Source: Burkholderia contaminans (GTDB lineage Bacteria > Pseudomonadota > Gammaproteobacteria > Burkholderiales > Burkholderiaceae). From it: a stretch of 64,000 nt of DNA. Positions within the stretch are counted from its first letter, which is position 1. Every line of letters starts with the position of its first letter. Shown here in pieces: positions 7,310 to 17,774 of the stretch. Below the pieces are notes generated by a model. The model was given only the letters and a program-made list of their open reading frames with translations. It was not told the DNA's origin and did not search any database. The stretch covers positions 1,860,001 through 1,924,000 of the forward strand of contig NZ_CP090640.1 of assembly GCF_029633825.1 (NCBI RefSeq). Reading direction: 5' to 3'. Position numbers and translations under genes: made by a program.

Positions 7310-10261
7310 ATGGTTCAAAAGGGTGAGCTAGACGATCTGCGCGCTAGCGGCAAATTTGATGCGGAATGGTATTTGAGTGAATATCCCGACGTGGCGCAAC
7401 TCGGGATGGATCCAGCTGAGCATTATTTGTGGCTGGGTAGGATGTTGGGAAGATCGCCGGCGCGAGTCCAGCAAAACCATTTCACTGAATTGACAGAAGG
7501 ACGCGAATCGCATGGTTTTCGTTCCAATGCCACTTTCGTCGACTTTGAACGAGCGGATTTCGCTCGTCGCTTGCACTCTGTCGATCCAGCGCCGGTCTTC
7601 AAATATCGCCCCAAAATTTCTGTATTGGTGCCAGCTTACAAAAGTCCGATTATATACTTGGACATGGCAGTGAAATCGGTTATCGAACAATCATACGATA
7701 ATTGGGAATTAATTGTCGTTGATGATGGGTCCGGTGATGCGCGGCTGGCGTCGTATTTAAAAGCCTTGCCTACACGAGATAACCGCATCAAGATTCAGAT
7801 TAACGAGCAGAATGGCGGAATTTCTGTTGCGACTAACTGCTGCCTTTCTCTGGCTAGTGGTGAGTTTATTGCGCTATTCGACCATGACGATATTCTGACG
7901 CTGGATGCTTTGAGCAAAGTTGTGGAGGTTCTGAATCGTCGCCCTGACCTCGATCTTATTTACACCGATGAGTGTCGAGTGAATGAGCAAGATACTCCTA
8001 TAGACATGTTTCGGAAGCCTGATTGGAGCAGCGCTATGCTGCTTAATTATATGTATACCGGGCATTTTTCCGTATATCGTCGCCACATTGTTGAGCGGGC
8101 TGGTGGGTTTCGTTCTGAATTCGATTTTTCTCAGGATTATGATTTGGCTTTGCGTGTCACGGAGTTGACGCAGAGGATTTATCATATTCCCGAATTGCTA
8201 TACGGCTGGCGTGCTATCGCGGGATCTGGTGCGGCAGGCGGGAAGGATTACGCGCGTGATTCGAATATTGCGGCGCTCGGTGACGCAATGAGACGGCGGA
8301 ATATTCTGGGCCGCGCCGTTCCATTGTCGACGGCAAACCGAGTGGACAGAACTGGAGAAATGCCCTGTCCGTCCGTCTCGATTATTATTCCATCGGATAA
8401 TGTGCGTCATATTTCCGAGGCTGTGAAGTCGATTATCGACGGAACTCAATATTCGAATTTCGAGATTGTTGTCGTAACTAACTCTCGTTTGATTTGCGAG
8501 TTGCGTGACATCGCATCGGATAAGGTTCGCTTTGCAGCATTCGATGCTGCATTCAATTTTTCCGCCAAGTGCAACGTTGGAGCAGATGCTGCGTCAGGTG
8601 ACTTTTACTGCTTCTTCAACGATGATGTGCGACCAATTACGCGCGATTGGATCGAAACGCTTCTTGAGTACGGCTTGATGAGCGATGTCGGCGCGGTCGG
8701 CGCAAAGTTGCTTTATGAAGATGGCAAAATTCAGCACGCGGGCATGGTTACTGGGGTACGTAACCTGGTAGGCACCGCGTTCCACAGCTTACCTGCCGAT
8801 ACGAGCTTCCATTTCAACATGGCTCAGTGCGTACGGGATGTGAGTCTTTTATGCGGCGCGCTAATTCTTATGCCACGCGGGGTGTTTCACGCCATTGGTG
8901 GATGGGATGAAGTTGATTTCGCGATTGCGCATTCGGATGTTGATCTGTGCCTGAAAGTGCGTGCAGCAGGATTACGCTGTGTGTATACCCCCTACGCGTG
9001 TCTTCATCACATCGGTCATGTCTCAATTGGGCATGAGGAGAAGCAGGAGAAGAAACGGCGCGTGGATAAAGCCGATATTGCGCTTCTCCGAAAATGGCCG
9101 GAGGAAATTGCGAACGATCCCTTTTTCCCGATGCCGATGCGGAGACAGGTGTATCACGATAGTCAGGAATATTACGCGATTTATCCCGGTGCCACGCATC
9201 CGCTGCGTGGGGGTAAAGATATCTTGCTGATTAGCCACGAACTCAGTCGATCCGGAGCACCGATGGTCTTGGTGCAGATGGCTGCCATTCTGCGAAAGGC
9301 GGGGCATTTCGTGGTTGTAATTGCGCCGGAGGATGGGCCGGCAAGGCACGATCTTGTCCGAATGGGAGTGACAGTGATCGTTGATGAACTGGTCCTGAAT
9401 CGCCAGGATACGTTCAAGCGGTTTGCTCGCAATTTTGACATCGTGCTGGGTAATACGATTGTGGCATGGCCTGCACTGGACTTGCTCTCTGGTGAGGTGG
9501 AAACCATCGCCTATATCCACGAAGGAGAATTTATGCGTGGATTGATTGATGGTACTCCGCAAATTGCCGATGTCTTAAATCGCACCAGCAAGATATTCGC
9601 GGTTAGTGACGTTCCGGGGAGAATTCTTGAAGACAAAGGCGTGTCTTTCGAGTTGATGCCATATGGATTTGATATCGTCGATTCGAATGACAGAATTGTT
9701 TCTTCAAGGTCGGAGCGTAACGAGGGTGTTCGGATTGTGGTTATGGGCTCTTACGAGCCTCGAAAAGCGCAGGACCTGGCTATTATCGCAGTTCAGCGGC
9801 TTGAGGAAATGATTGATGTTCCGGTGGAGCTACGTTGCTTCGGCCGCACCCTCGATAAGAACTTTCGTGCGGAAATTGAAACGAGAATTCGGCCAGGCGA
9901 TTCCGTGATGTTGGGGGGCGGGCTCGATCATGCCAGCGCGATTCAGGAAATTGCGGAGGCAGACATTCTTCTTGTTTCGTCGCGTGATGATCCGTTGCCC
10001 ATTGTTGCAACGGAAGCCATGGCGCTTGGAAAAATTGTTGTTACTCCTGCTCATGTAGGCACGACGGGGCATATCGTTCATGGGGAGAGTGGCTTTGTAG
10101 CGCGTTCAAGTGCACCTGAAGATTTAGCTGAAACATTGGCCGAGGCGATTGGTCAGCGGCCGGTATGGGCGGATATTGCTGACACCGCACAGGCGCACTT
10201 TCGAGATACCTTTACTTTGGACGCGTTTGCACGGAGATTGCTCTCGGCAATGAATCTTTGA
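7310..10261 (+). CDS. Large multidomain glycosyltransferase: YPDV module + two GT2 domains + GT4 domain
   Basis: 983 residues with three catalytic-type domains. Residues about 15-50 carry a module with the pattern FDAEWYL-x2-YPDV and DPAEHY, ending near GRSP. A GT2 domain at about 100-330 has the PAYKS start and an FDHDD motif near 190. A second GT2 domain at about 350-600 has a CFFNDDV motif and a KLLYEDGKIQHAG segment. A GT4 domain fills about 640-983 (YEPRK near 815; PLPIVATEAMALGK near 896). Such proteins are typical of rhamnose-rich capsules and O-antigens; it probably adds several residues per repeat. A good Shine-Dalgarno (AAGGTGAGAGG) supports the start. Base composition is AT-rich relative to the flanks. 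Sugar specificity cannot be read from sequence. Confidence 0.82.
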   Translation: MVQKGELDDLRASGKFDAEWYLSEYPDVAQLGMDPAEHYLWLGRMLGRSPARVQQNHFTELTEGRESHGFRSNATFVDFERADFARRLHSVDPAPVFKYRPKISVLVPAYKSPIIYLDMAVKSVIEQSYDNWELIVVDDGSGDARLASYLKALPTRDNRIKIQINEQNGGISVATNCCLSLASGEFIALFDHDDILTLDALSKVVEVLNRRPDLDLIYTDECRVNEQDTPIDMFRKPDWSSAMLLNYMYTGHFSVYRRHIVERAGGFRSEFDFSQDYDLALRVTELTQRIYHIPELLYGWRAIAGSGAAGGKDYARDSNIAALGDAMRRRNILGRAVPLSTANRVDRTGEMPCPSVSIIIPSDNVRHISEAVKSIIDGTQYSNFEIVVVTNSRLICELRDIASDKVRFAAFDAAFNFSAKCNVGADAASGDFYCFFNDDVRPITRDWIETLLEYGLMSDVGAVGAKLLYEDGKIQHAGMVTGVRNLVGTAFHSLPADTSFHFNMAQCVRDVSLLCGALILMPRGVFHAIGGWDEVDFAIAHSDVDLCLKVRAAGLRCVYTPYACLHHIGHVSIGHEEKQEKKRRVDKADIALLRKWPEEIANDPFFPMPMRRQVYHDSQEYYAIYPGATHPLRGGKDILLISHELSRSGAPMVLVQMAAILRKAGHFVVVIAPEDGPARHDLVRMGVTVIVDELVLNRQDTFKRFARNFDIVLGNTIVAWPALDLLSGEVETIAYIHEGEFMRGLIDGTPQIADVLNRTSKIFAVSDVPGRILEDKGVSFELMPYGFDIVDSNDRIVSSRSERNEGVRIVVMGSYEPRKAQDLAIIAVQRLEEMIDVPVELRCFGRTLDKNFRAEIETRIRPGDSVMLGGGLDHASAIQEIAEADILLVSSRDDPLPIVATEAMALGKIVVTPAHVGTTGHIVHGESGFVARSSAPEDLAETLAEAIGQRPVWADIADTAQAHFRDTFTLDAFARRLLSAMNL

Positions 10262-10587
10262 GAAATTCTGAGCATCGAGCGCTAATCAAGCTGCATCCGA
10301 TGCTCTGCGGTTTCGGTACTTCGATAGCGCTCCATTGCTAGATGGGTGACAGAGTCGAGAGCGCGATCGAGGTACTTCTAGGGACGCGAGGGGGATTAAT
10401 TGCATTAACTCAATACTGCTGGGAATTCTTGATGTCTGTCAGTCTGAAGTTAGTGTGTATGCTTTGTATTTTCGTGGCTGCGTTGTGATGAATTTGGCGG
10501 CTTTTACTTGATGGCTCAGTGTGCTGCAAAGCGGCTATATATTCTGTGATGACTAGTGTGAATTCAAAATTCGGATGTGGGGGGCTT
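10262..10587. other. AT-rich intergenic region before the methyltransferase gene
   Basis: No supportable gene in about 326 bp. Possible upstream starts (10519, 10549) for the following gene lack ribosome-binding sites. A 7-bp inverted repeat (GAGCATC 10270-10276, GATGCTC 10299-10305) has a long loop and no T-run, so it is a poor terminator. The region may hold a promoter, but I see no convincing -35/-10 pair. Confidence 0.4.
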
Positions 10588-12036
10588 ATGCATGATGCGG
10601 CATATCGGATCGGTGGTTTGGTCATAGGTGCATACTTGCCTGTGTCTCCTGCCAAGATACTTGAGGTTGGTTCGAAAAGTATCAGCAGAAATTTGAAGGA
10701 TCATTCGCCTCGCAATTCAGAATACACACGACTGAATGTGGAGGGGGATCGGGCTGACGTTGTCGTTGCCAATTTGAAGTTGGACGCAAATTTTGATCTA
10801 GTTATCGCGTCATCGATTTTTGGGCATGATAAGTCATTCTGGCGAACTTTCATTGAGATGTGTAAGAAAGTGAAGTCGGGTGGACACATCTATATTAATG
10901 TACCTTCTAATGGGGCGGTGCGTCGGTTTCCGAAGGATTACTGGCGATTTTATCCGGACGCGGGGCTCGCATTAGAAGGGTATGCGCGTAGCGAAGGTTT
11001 TGATTTATCATTGGTTGAGAGTTTTACCACGGAGCGCGAGGAGGATGATTGGAACGATTTCTGTGCCATCTTTCGTCGAGGGCCGTCCAATGCTGAAATG
11101 AATCGCGATTTTGTTCACAACAAGGTGCGATGCACAAATGCGATTAATTGGCGATCGTCGCTGATCGTTAACGCAGTTGATGATAGCGAAGATATGCGTC
11201 TCCTGCGTCAGGCGCGCGAAACAGTGTTGCAGGTAACGGCCTTCCAGGGTTCTCTCGAAGCGCAACTCGAAGAAATCGTCGCGCAGAAGGCTGCGAGCGA
11301 TGAGCGATTGAAGTCTCTTTTGATTGTAAGTGAGGAGCAGGGCAGACGGCTGCAAATACTGTCTGAGGAACTCGATCGGGAGCGAGGAGACGCCGGTGAG
11401 CGTCAGCGTTCTCTCGAAGTTCAGCTTGCTGAATTCAGAGAGCAGAATGCGGTAGCTGAAGAGTGCTTGCAAGTACGTTTTCGAGAGATAGCCAATTTGA
11501 CCAGATTAGTGCAAGAACGCGATCGGAAACTTTCCGATATGGCGACTAAAATGAATCGGAGCGATGGGCAAGAAAGAGAACTGCAAGCATTGACCGCAGA
11601 GCTTGAGCGGGAGCGGGCTGAATCCGTGGAGCTCAAGCGTTCGTTTGAGGCTCAGGCTGCCGAATTTGCCGTTCAGAAGGCAGCCGCTGAAGGACGTTTG
11701 CAGGAGCGCTTTCGCGAAGTTGCGAAATTGACTCAGCTTATTCAGGAACGCGACCAGCGGCTATTGGATATGCAAGGTCAGATCGAATGGTTGTGCCGGG
11801 TCATTTCGGTCCTGACGAAAGGCTTTGCGACCTCAAACAAAGCCCGTTGGCTTGCTTGGATTCCTGCTTATTTTGGGCATAAATGGCAGAAAAAATCTCT
11901 GAAAGAGCAAGGGTTGTTTGATCATGAGGATTATGTTTCTACTTATCCAGACGTTTTGAGAGCCAATGTTGATCCGTTGCGGCATTATGTAAATCACGGC
12001 ATCAAGGAAGGGCGAATTATTAAGAGGGGTGCGTAG
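10588..12036 (+). CDS. SAM methyltransferase fused to long repeated coiled coil and C-terminal YPDV module; possible chain terminator/ruler
   Basis: 482 residues from the ATG at 10588, which follows a G-run Shine-Dalgarno; upstream starts have none. Residues about 15-150 look like a class I methyltransferase: KILEVGSKS as motif I, FDLVIASSIFGHD, then a VKSGGHIYINVPS segment. Residues about 204-401 are a charged heptad-rich coiled coil made of three imperfect repeats. After a short hydrophobic stretch, residues about 444-478 form a YPDV module (FDHEDYV, YPDV, DPLRHY, EGR) like the one at the N-terminus of the upstream glycosyltransferase. WbdD of E. coli O8/O9a also joins a chain-capping methyltransferase to a coiled-coil molecular ruler. 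Capping here is inference; no kinase domain is visible. The gene is AT-rich, like its neighbours. Confidence 0.72.
   Translation: MHDAAYRIGGLVIGAYLPVSPAKILEVGSKSISRNLKDHSPRNSEYTRLNVEGDRADVVVANLKLDANFDLVIASSIFGHDKSFWRTFIEMCKKVKSGGHIYINVPSNGAVRRFPKDYWRFYPDAGLALEGYARSEGFDLSLVESFTTEREEDDWNDFCAIFRRGPSNAEMNRDFVHNKVRCTNAINWRSSLIVNAVDDSEDMRLLRQARETVLQVTAFQGSLEAQLEEIVAQKAASDERLKSLLIVSEEQGRRLQILSEELDRERGDAGERQRSLEVQLAEFREQNAVAEECLQVRFREIANLTRLVQERDRKLSDMATKMNRSDGQERELQALTAELERERAESVELKRSFEAQAAEFAVQKAAAEGRLQERFREVAKLTQLIQERDQRLLDMQGQIEWLCRVISVLTKGFATSNKARWLAWIPAYFGHKWQKKSLKEQGLFDHEDYVSTYPDVLRANVDPLRHYVNHGIKEGRIIKRGA
11248..11793 (+). repeat. Three imperfect in-frame repeats encoding the coiled coil
   Basis: The repeats start at 11248, 11407 and 11638 (53, 77 and about 52 codons). 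Each opens with a related S-L/F-E-x-Q segment (GSLEAQLEE, RSLEVQLAE, RSFEAQAAE). Units 2 and 3 continue with R-F-R-E-(I/V)-A-(N/K)-L-T-(R/Q)-L-(V/I)-Q-E-R-D. In-frame duplication of a heptad block would change the coiled-coil length without breaking the protein. Confidence 0.75.
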
Positions 12037-12099
12037 CTGTGCGTGTCCATTCAATCTGGTTCGTGTTTTCTGTATTTAAAAATTTTAGGGTGATTGATA

Positions 12100-13161
12100 A
12101 TGCTGTTAGTTACGGGTGGGGCGGGGTTCATCGGCGGAAATTTTGTGCTCGACTGGCTTGCTGGATCCAATGAGTCCATCGTTAACCTCGACATATTGAC
12201 CTATGCGGGTAACCTGGACACCTTGAAGTCACTGGAAAGTGATTCGCGTCATCATTTTGTGCGCGGCGATATCGGCGATCGTCAACTGGTGTCGAAGTTG
12301 CTTTCTGAACACCGGCCGCGTGCCGTGATCAATTTCGCGGCTGAGTCGCATGTCGACCGGTCGATCCATGGCCCGGGCGACTTCATTCAGACGAACGTTG
12401 TCGGTACATTCAACCTTCTCGAATCGGTACGCGCTTACTGGTCTGGCCTAGTGGAAGAAGAGCGTCGCGCATTTCGCTTCCTGCATGTTTCCACCGACGA
12501 GGTGTTCGGCACACTTGGCGAGAACGATCCGCCGTTCACTGAAACGAACGCGTACGAACCGAACAGCCCCTATTCGGCGAGCAAGGCGGCATCGGATCAT
12601 CTGGTGCGCGCTTGGCACCATACGTATGGGTTGCCCGTTGTGACCACCAATTGCTCGAACAACTATGGTCCGTATCATTTTCCCGAGAAACTGATTCCGC
12701 TGATCATCCTGAATGCGCTTGCGGGCAAGCCGCTGCCGATCTATGGAGATGGCCAGCAGATCCGCGACTGGCTCTACGTCAGAGATCACTGCTCGGCAAT
12801 TCGCGCCGTTCTGGCCGACGGTGCGCTCGGCGAGACTTACAACGTCGGTGGCTGGAACGAGAAGCCGAACATCGAAGTCGTGTATGCGATCTGTGCGATC
12901 CTCGATGAGTTGCAGCCGCGTGGCGATGGCCAGTCGTATGCGACTCAGATCAGCTATGTGCAGGACCGGCCAGGGCACGATCGTCGTTACGCAATCGATG
13001 CACGCAAACTCGAACGCGAACTAGGCTGGAAACCCGCTGAAACCTTTGAAACCGGTATCCGCAAGACTGTTGAGTGGTACCTGAAGAATCAGGGTTGGGT
13101 AAAGAACGTCACAAGCGGCCAATATCGTACGTGGATCGACCGCCACTACGGAGAACGATGA
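12100..13161 (+). CDS. rmlB: dTDP-glucose 4,6-dehydratase
   Basis: 353 residues, normal for RmlB. It has the Rossmann motif TGGAGFIG at residues 5-12, the catalytic YSASK (Tyr-x3-Lys) motif and the STDEVFGTL segment typical of RmlB. It converts dTDP-glucose to dTDP-4-keto-6-deoxyglucose, the second step to dTDP-L-rhamnose. I start at the ATG at 12100 with AGGG 9 nt upstream; an in-frame TTG at 12094 is less likely. It overlaps rmlD by 4 nt. The order here is rmlB-D-A-C. GC content is intermediate between the AT-rich transferases and the chromosome. Confidence 0.95.
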   Translation: MLLVTGGAGFIGGNFVLDWLAGSNESIVNLDILTYAGNLDTLKSLESDSRHHFVRGDIGDRQLVSKLLSEHRPRAVINFAAESHVDRSIHGPGDFIQTNVVGTFNLLESVRAYWSGLVEEERRAFRFLHVSTDEVFGTLGENDPPFTETNAYEPNSPYSASKAASDHLVRAWHHTYGLPVVTTNCSNNYGPYHFPEKLIPLIILNALAGKPLPIYGDGQQIRDWLYVRDHCSAIRAVLADGALGETYNVGGWNEKPNIEVVYAICAILDELQPRGDGQSYATQISYVQDRPGHDRRYAIDARKLERELGWKPAETFETGIRKTVEWYLKNQGWVKNVTSGQYRTWIDRHYGER

Positions 13162-14051
13162 TGTCGCGCATCTTGATTACGGGCTCAAACGGACAGGTCG
13201 GCTTCGAATTGCGACGGGCGCTTGCGCCGCTTGGAGAGGTGGTTGCGTTGACTCGTCGCGACGTGGACCTTGGCGATCCCGAGAGTGTTGTTGCAGCGCT
13301 GGATCACTATCAGCCCGATCTGATCGTCAATCCTGCCGCCTACACGGCAGTGGATAAGGCCGAAAGCGAGCCGGAGTTGGCCCGAGCAGTTAACGCAGGA
13401 GCGCCCGATGCGATGGCCCGATGGGGCGCAGTGCGAAACGTGCCGCTCGTTCACTATTCAACCGATTATGTATTCGAAGGAACCGGTACGACGCCGTATC
13501 GCGAAGATGCGCCGGTTAATCCGCAATCAATCTACGGGGCTACCAAGTGCGAAGGCGAAGATGCGGTTCGGCTGGCCTGCGCGCAGCACCTGATTCTTCG
13601 CACGAGCTGGGTCGTTGGCGCACATGGCGGCAACTTTCTTAAGACTATCCTGCGCCTTGCCCGGGAGCGGGAACAGCTTCGCATCGTAGCCGATCAGACC
13701 GGTGCGCCAACTTCGGCTGCGCTAATCGCCGATGTGACCGCGCACCTGGTTGCCGGTTACCTTGCAGACCGCGAACACTTCGCATTCGGCACATACCATC
13801 TCACGGCATCCGGAGAGACGAATTGGTGCGAATATGCACGCCACGTCGTGGCGCTTGCGGAAGCGCGGGGCCTTGATCTAAAGTTGCGCTCGACCGATAT
13901 CGAGCCAATCGCGACACATGAGTATCCACTTCCCGCAAAGCGGCCCATGAATTCTCGTCTCGATTGCAGCAAATTAATGTCGACGTTCGGGATATCGCTT
14001 CCCGATTGGCGAGATGGCGTTGATTACGTATTCGATCAACTGCACGACTGA
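13158..14051 (+). CDS. rmlD: dTDP-4-dehydrorhamnose reductase
   Basis: 297 residues with an N-terminal NAD(P)-binding motif (TGSNGQVG) and the catalytic YGATK motif. It performs the last reduction to dTDP-L-rhamnose. The ATG overlaps the rmlB stop (ATGA); a second ATG follows immediately, so the start is uncertain by one codon. It belongs to the rmlBDAC block, which implies that L-rhamnose, or a sugar derived from the same intermediate, is part of this capsule. Confidence 0.95.
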   Translation: MMSRILITGSNGQVGFELRRALAPLGEVVALTRRDVDLGDPESVVAALDHYQPDLIVNPAAYTAVDKAESEPELARAVNAGAPDAMARWGAVRNVPLVHYSTDYVFEGTGTTPYREDAPVNPQSIYGATKCEGEDAVRLACAQHLILRTSWVVGAHGGNFLKTILRLAREREQLRIVADQTGAPTSAALIADVTAHLVAGYLADREHFAFGTYHLTASGETNWCEYARHVVALAEARGLDLKLRSTDIEPIATHEYPLPAKRPMNSRLDCSKLMSTFGISLPDWRDGVDYVFDQLHD

Positions 14052-14068
14052 CACGGAAGAAAAACAAC

Positions 14069-14953
14069 ATGAAGCGCAAGGGCATTATTCTCGCGGGAGG
14101 GTCGGGTACTCGTCTCTATCCGGCCACGCAGGCAGTCAGTAAGCAACTGCTGCCGATCTATGACAAGCCGATGATCTATTATCCGTTGAGCACGCTGATG
14201 CTGGCGGGGATTCAGGATATTCTGATCATTTCGACGCCACAGGATACACCACGCTTCGAACAGCTGCTGGGCGACGGGTCGCAGTGGGGGATTCGCCTGC
14301 AGTACAAAGTGCAACCCTGTCCGGACGGACTTGCACAGGCATTCCTGTTGGGTGAGTCCTTCATCAACGGTGACCATTCGGCTCTGATTCTTGGCGATAA
14401 CATTTTTTATGGCCATGACCTTGGTGGCTTGTTGAAGGGGGCGACCGACAAGACCTCAGGTGCTCAGGTCTTCGCTTATCATGTTCAGGATCCGGAACGG
14501 TATGGCGTTGTCGAGTTCGACGCGACGGGCAAGGCGGTCAGCATCGAAGAAAAGCCAAAAGTCCCTAAGTCGCATTACGCGGTGACTGGACTCTATTTCT
14601 ACGATGAGCAGGTGGTCGATCTTGCAAAATCGTTGAAACCGTCTCCACGAGGCGAACTGGAGATCACCGATCTCAACGCCCTGTATCTCAAGGATGGTTT
14701 GCTGAACGTGCAGACCATGGGGCGCGGGTTTGCATGGCTGGATACTGGCACGCACGATTCGATGCTCGAGGCCTCGCACTTCATTGCAACGATGGAGCAT
14801 CGGCAAGGTTTGAAGATCGCGTGCATCGAAGAGATTGCATATCGATTCGGTTATATCGACGACGAGCAACTTGAACGGCTCGCGCAACCACTCAGCAAAA
14901 ACGGCTATGGCCGTTACCTGCAGAACATCCTGAAAGAAGGAAAAGTCCGGTGA
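14069..14953 (+). CDS. rmlA: Glucose-1-phosphate thymidylyltransferase
   Basis: 294 residues with the nucleotidyltransferase signature GGSGTRL near the N-terminus, [16 protein letters not shown], and [10 protein letters not shown] in the sugar-phosphate site. It makes dTDP-glucose from dTTP and glucose-1-phosphate, the committed and rhamnose-feedback-inhibited step in characterised homologues. It lies 17 nt after rmlD and overlaps rmlC by 4 nt (GTGA). Confidence 0.95.
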   Translation: MKRKGIILAGGSGTRLYPATQAVSKQLLPIYDKPMIYYPLSTLMLAGIQDILIISTPQDTPRFEQLLGDGSQWGIRLQYKVQPCPDGLAQAFLLGESFINGDHSALILGDNIFYGHDLGGLLKGATDKTSGAQVFAYHVQDPERYGVVEFDATGKAVSIEEKPKVPKSHYAVTGLYFYDEQVVDLAKSLKPSPRGELEITDLNALYLKDGLLNVQTMGRGFAWLDTGTHDSMLEASHFIATMEHRQGLKIACIEEIAYRFGYIDDEQLERLAQPLSKNGYGRYLQNILKEGKVR

Positions 14954-15492
14954 ACGTAATAGCGACTGCCATTCCAGACGTAAAAATTTTCGAACCGAAA
15001 GTCTTCGGTGATGCGCGTGGCTTCTTCTTCGAAAGCTTCAACCATCGCGTGTTCGAAGAAGCGGTGGGGCATTCCGTCGAGTTTGTGCAGGACAATCATT
15101 CGAAATCAGCGAAGAACGTTGTACGAGGCCTGCACTATCAAATCAATCACGCGCAGGGGAAGTTGGTTCGAGTAGTGGCAGGGGAAGTGTTCGATGTCGC
15201 AGTCGATATTCGTCGCGATTCGCCGACGTTCGGTCGATGGGTCGGTGTCGTGCTGTCTGCCGAGAACAAGCGGCAGCTGTGGATTCCGGAAGGTTTTGCG
15301 CACGGTTTTGTTGTCGTTTCCGATACAGCAGAGTTTTTGTACAAGACCACCGATTACTGGTATCCGGAAGCCGAACGAGCGATCCGTTGGGACGATCCGA
15401 CGCTCGCGATCGAATGGCGCATCTCCGGCGAGGCGCTAGTGTCCGGCAAGGATGGCGCGGCACCCGCTTTCAAGGATGCTGAGTATTTTTGA
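14950..15492 (+). CDS. rmlC: dTDP-4-dehydrorhamnose 3,5-epimerase
   Basis: 180 residues of the RmlC cupin family, with FFFESFN, the catalytic-histidine segment RGLHYQ, and IPEGFAHGF. It epimerises C3 and C5 of dTDP-4-keto-6-deoxyglucose. The GTG start overlaps the rmlA stop. Its own stop overlaps a TTG start of the next glycosyltransferase, so the rhamnose genes are translationally coupled to a capsule transferase. Confidence 0.94.
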   Translation: MNVIATAIPDVKIFEPKVFGDARGFFFESFNHRVFEEAVGHSVEFVQDNHSKSAKNVVRGLHYQINHAQGKLVRVVAGEVFDVAVDIRRDSPTFGRWVGVVLSAENKRQLWIPEGFAHGFVVVSDTAEFLYKTTDYWYPEAERAIRWDDPTLAIEWRISGEALVSGKDGAAPAFKDAEYF

Positions 15493-17774
15493 ATCGCATC
15501 CCGCGCCAGTCTATGTTTGACATCAATGCCCTGCGCCTAACGTGGGGAATGCCGTTCTTGGCTGATCTGCCGGATACCGAAACGCATGTGTCCGCAGATC
15601 GGCCGAGATTCAGGGCTTATTTGGTCAATGTCCAATTGCTGCCGGGTTGGTACATGATCGAACTTCGTGTGAATGGTCAGGCGGCAATGGTACGTGCCCG
15701 CTTGAGGCTGCATGCCAGGTCTTCGTTCACAACGCTTGCGATGGAGCTCAGCTCGCAGCAATTGAGCAAGCGACTCATAAGACTCCCGGAGCGCGGAAGG
15801 ATCGAAATTGAGATTGATCTTGACGATCGGTCTGTCGATCGAGTTGAGATGTTCCGCCTAATCAGGGTCACGAAGCGGTTTGCACGTTCGCGAATCATGG
15901 CCAAGCTCGAATCATTGCATCCGAAGTACAAGCCATGTGGAGAAGATTACGACTTGGCTGATATTTTCCACAGTTGCGCTGACATGGAACAAGCATGGCG
16001 CGATTACTGCTGTCTGTTTGATGAATCGGAACTAGTTGGATACCCAGACTGGGTTCGACACTTCGATACGCCGAGCTCTGACACGTATCGTGTCATGAAG
16101 GACAATCTGCGTCACTTCGCGACTTGTCCAGTCTTCGCGATTGGCATGGAAGTGTCCGACGTACCATCGCCGCATTTGGAGGCGGCAATTCGCTCGGTCT
16201 CAGCTCAGATTTACCCGCACTGGAAACTTCTGGTTGTTGATCGACGCTCTAGCTCCGACAGCTCTGAACTGATTCCGCGCGACCTTCGTGCTGATTCTCG
16301 TATCCGCGTAATTTCCGGTCAGTCTTCGACGGAGACACATTCAACGCTTGATCGAAAACTCGCCGAAAGTGGCAGTTGGGTCGTGTTCCTGGGACAGCGC
16401 GACGTACTTCCGCAGCACGGCCTGTATGTCGTAGCTGACTCGATTAACCGACGCCCCGATGTCGACTTGATCTATTCGGATGAAGATTGCATTGACGTCG
16501 ACGGAATTCGACATAGCCCCCGTTTCAAAAGCGACTGGAACGAGGATCTAATGCTCTCCTTGGATCTGTTTACCGGTCTAGGTGCTTACCGTGCGGAAGT
16601 TTTTGCGTCGTCTGGCGGTCGGAATCAGCACCACGGGGCAGCGTCGAATTATGACATGACACTTCGCTGTCTCTCGCATACGAGCCGGGACAGGATCCTG
16701 CACATTCCGCGTGTGCTTTATCACACCCGGGCGCAATCGGATTCAATTCAAGATCCGGTTGTCAGGCGCAATGCGCGCGATGCAAGCCGGATGGCAGTCG
16801 TACGTCACCTGTCGCGTGCCGGCGTTCAGGCAACGGTTTCGTCGACAGATTACGGCAGACGCATACAGTATCTGTTGCCGGAGAAGGTGCCACTCGTCAC
16901 GCTCGTCATTCCTACTCGCAACGGGCTCGAGTTACTTAGTCGCTGTGTCGATTCGATTATCGAAAAAACTCGCTATCGCGCCTTCGAAATCATCATTGTC
17001 GACAATGGCTCCGACGACCCGGAAACGCTCGACTATATGGAGAGACTTTCGATCGACCACGGTGTAAGTATCCTCAGGGACGATCGGCCGTTCAATTACT
17101 CCGCTCTCAACAATCGCGCGATAGATATTGCGCGGGGAGAGTTCGTCGCTCTGGTCAATAATGACGTGGAGGTCATCGACGGCGACTGGCTCGACGAAGT
17201 GATGGGACACGCGCTGCGTCCGGAGGTAGGCGTAGTCGGCGTCAAGCTTCTCTATTCGAACGGAACCGTTCAGCATGCGGGGGTCATAGTCGGGCTCAGC
17301 GGCTGTGCTGATCACCTGCATCGCGGGTTGGGGCGAGATGAGCCGGGATATCAAGCGCGCGCGGTAACGACGCAGTCACTGTCCGCGGTAACCGGTGCAT
17401 GCCTCGTCGTCCGGCGATCGCTGTATCTGCAACTGGGTGGATTGAACGAACACGATCTCGCAGTTGCATTCAACGACGTCGATTTTTGCCTCCGCGTTCG
17501 ACAAGCGGGCTATAAGGTGCTCTGGACGCCGCATGCCGTGCTGTATCACCACGAGTCCGCAACACGAGGCAGGGACGACACCGTGGAGAAGATCGCTCGG
17601 GCTAATCGAGAGATCGATTACATGCGCCAACACTGGCCGGAGCTGATCGCGAATGACCCCGCCTATAACCCGAACCTGTCCCTCGACCAATTCGACTGTC
17701 AGTTGGCGTGGCCGCCGCGGGTGGCGTCGCTCAGGCGCCTCGCGCTCGATGCGCCTGGAGCGACCGCGACTTGA
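15489..17774 (+). CDS. Double-domain GT2 glycosyltransferase (probable rhamnosyltransferase)
   Basis: 761 residues. The first ~200 residues are not obviously catalytic. A divergent GT2-like domain follows (about 215-430; LIYSDEDCID near 330), then a complete GT2 domain (about 460-700) with PLVTLVIPTRNG, VNNDVEV and KLLYSNGTVQHAGVIVG. The first domain lacks a clear classical N-terminal nucleotide-binding segment, so it may be structural or have altered donor use. The start overlaps the rmlC stop (TTGA); an ATG at 15513 is an alternative. Linkage to rmlC suggests rhamnose transfer, which is inference. It shares layout with the 18070 gene. Confidence 0.8.
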   Translation: MNRIPRQSMFDINALRLTWGMPFLADLPDTETHVSADRPRFRAYLVNVQLLPGWYMIELRVNGQAAMVRARLRLHARSSFTTLAMELSSQQLSKRLIRLPERGRIEIEIDLDDRSVDRVEMFRLIRVTKRFARSRIMAKLESLHPKYKPCGEDYDLADIFHSCADMEQAWRDYCCLFDESELVGYPDWVRHFDTPSSDTYRVMKDNLRHFATCPVFAIGMEVSDVPSPHLEAAIRSVSAQIYPHWKLLVVDRRSSSDSSELIPRDLRADSRIRVISGQSSTETHSTLDRKLAESGSWVVFLGQRDVLPQHGLYVVADSINRRPDVDLIYSDEDCIDVDGIRHSPRFKSDWNEDLMLSLDLFTGLGAYRAEVFASSGGRNQHHGAASNYDMTLRCLSHTSRDRILHIPRVLYHTRAQSDSIQDPVVRRNARDASRMAVVRHLSRAGVQATVSSTDYGRRIQYLLPEKVPLVTLVIPTRNGLELLSRCVDSIIEKTRYRAFEIIIVDNGSDDPETLDYMERLSIDHGVSILRDDRPFNYSALNNRAIDIARGEFVALVNNDVEVIDGDWLDEVMGHALRPEVGVVGVKLLYSNGTVQHAGVIVGLSGCADHLHRGLGRDEPGYQARAVTTQSLSAVTGACLVVRRSLYLQLGGLNEHDLAVAFNDVDFCLRVRQAGYKVLWTPHAVLYHHESATRGRDDTVEKIARANREIDYMRQHWPELIANDPAYNPNLSLDQFDCQLAWPPRVASLRRLALDAPGATAT

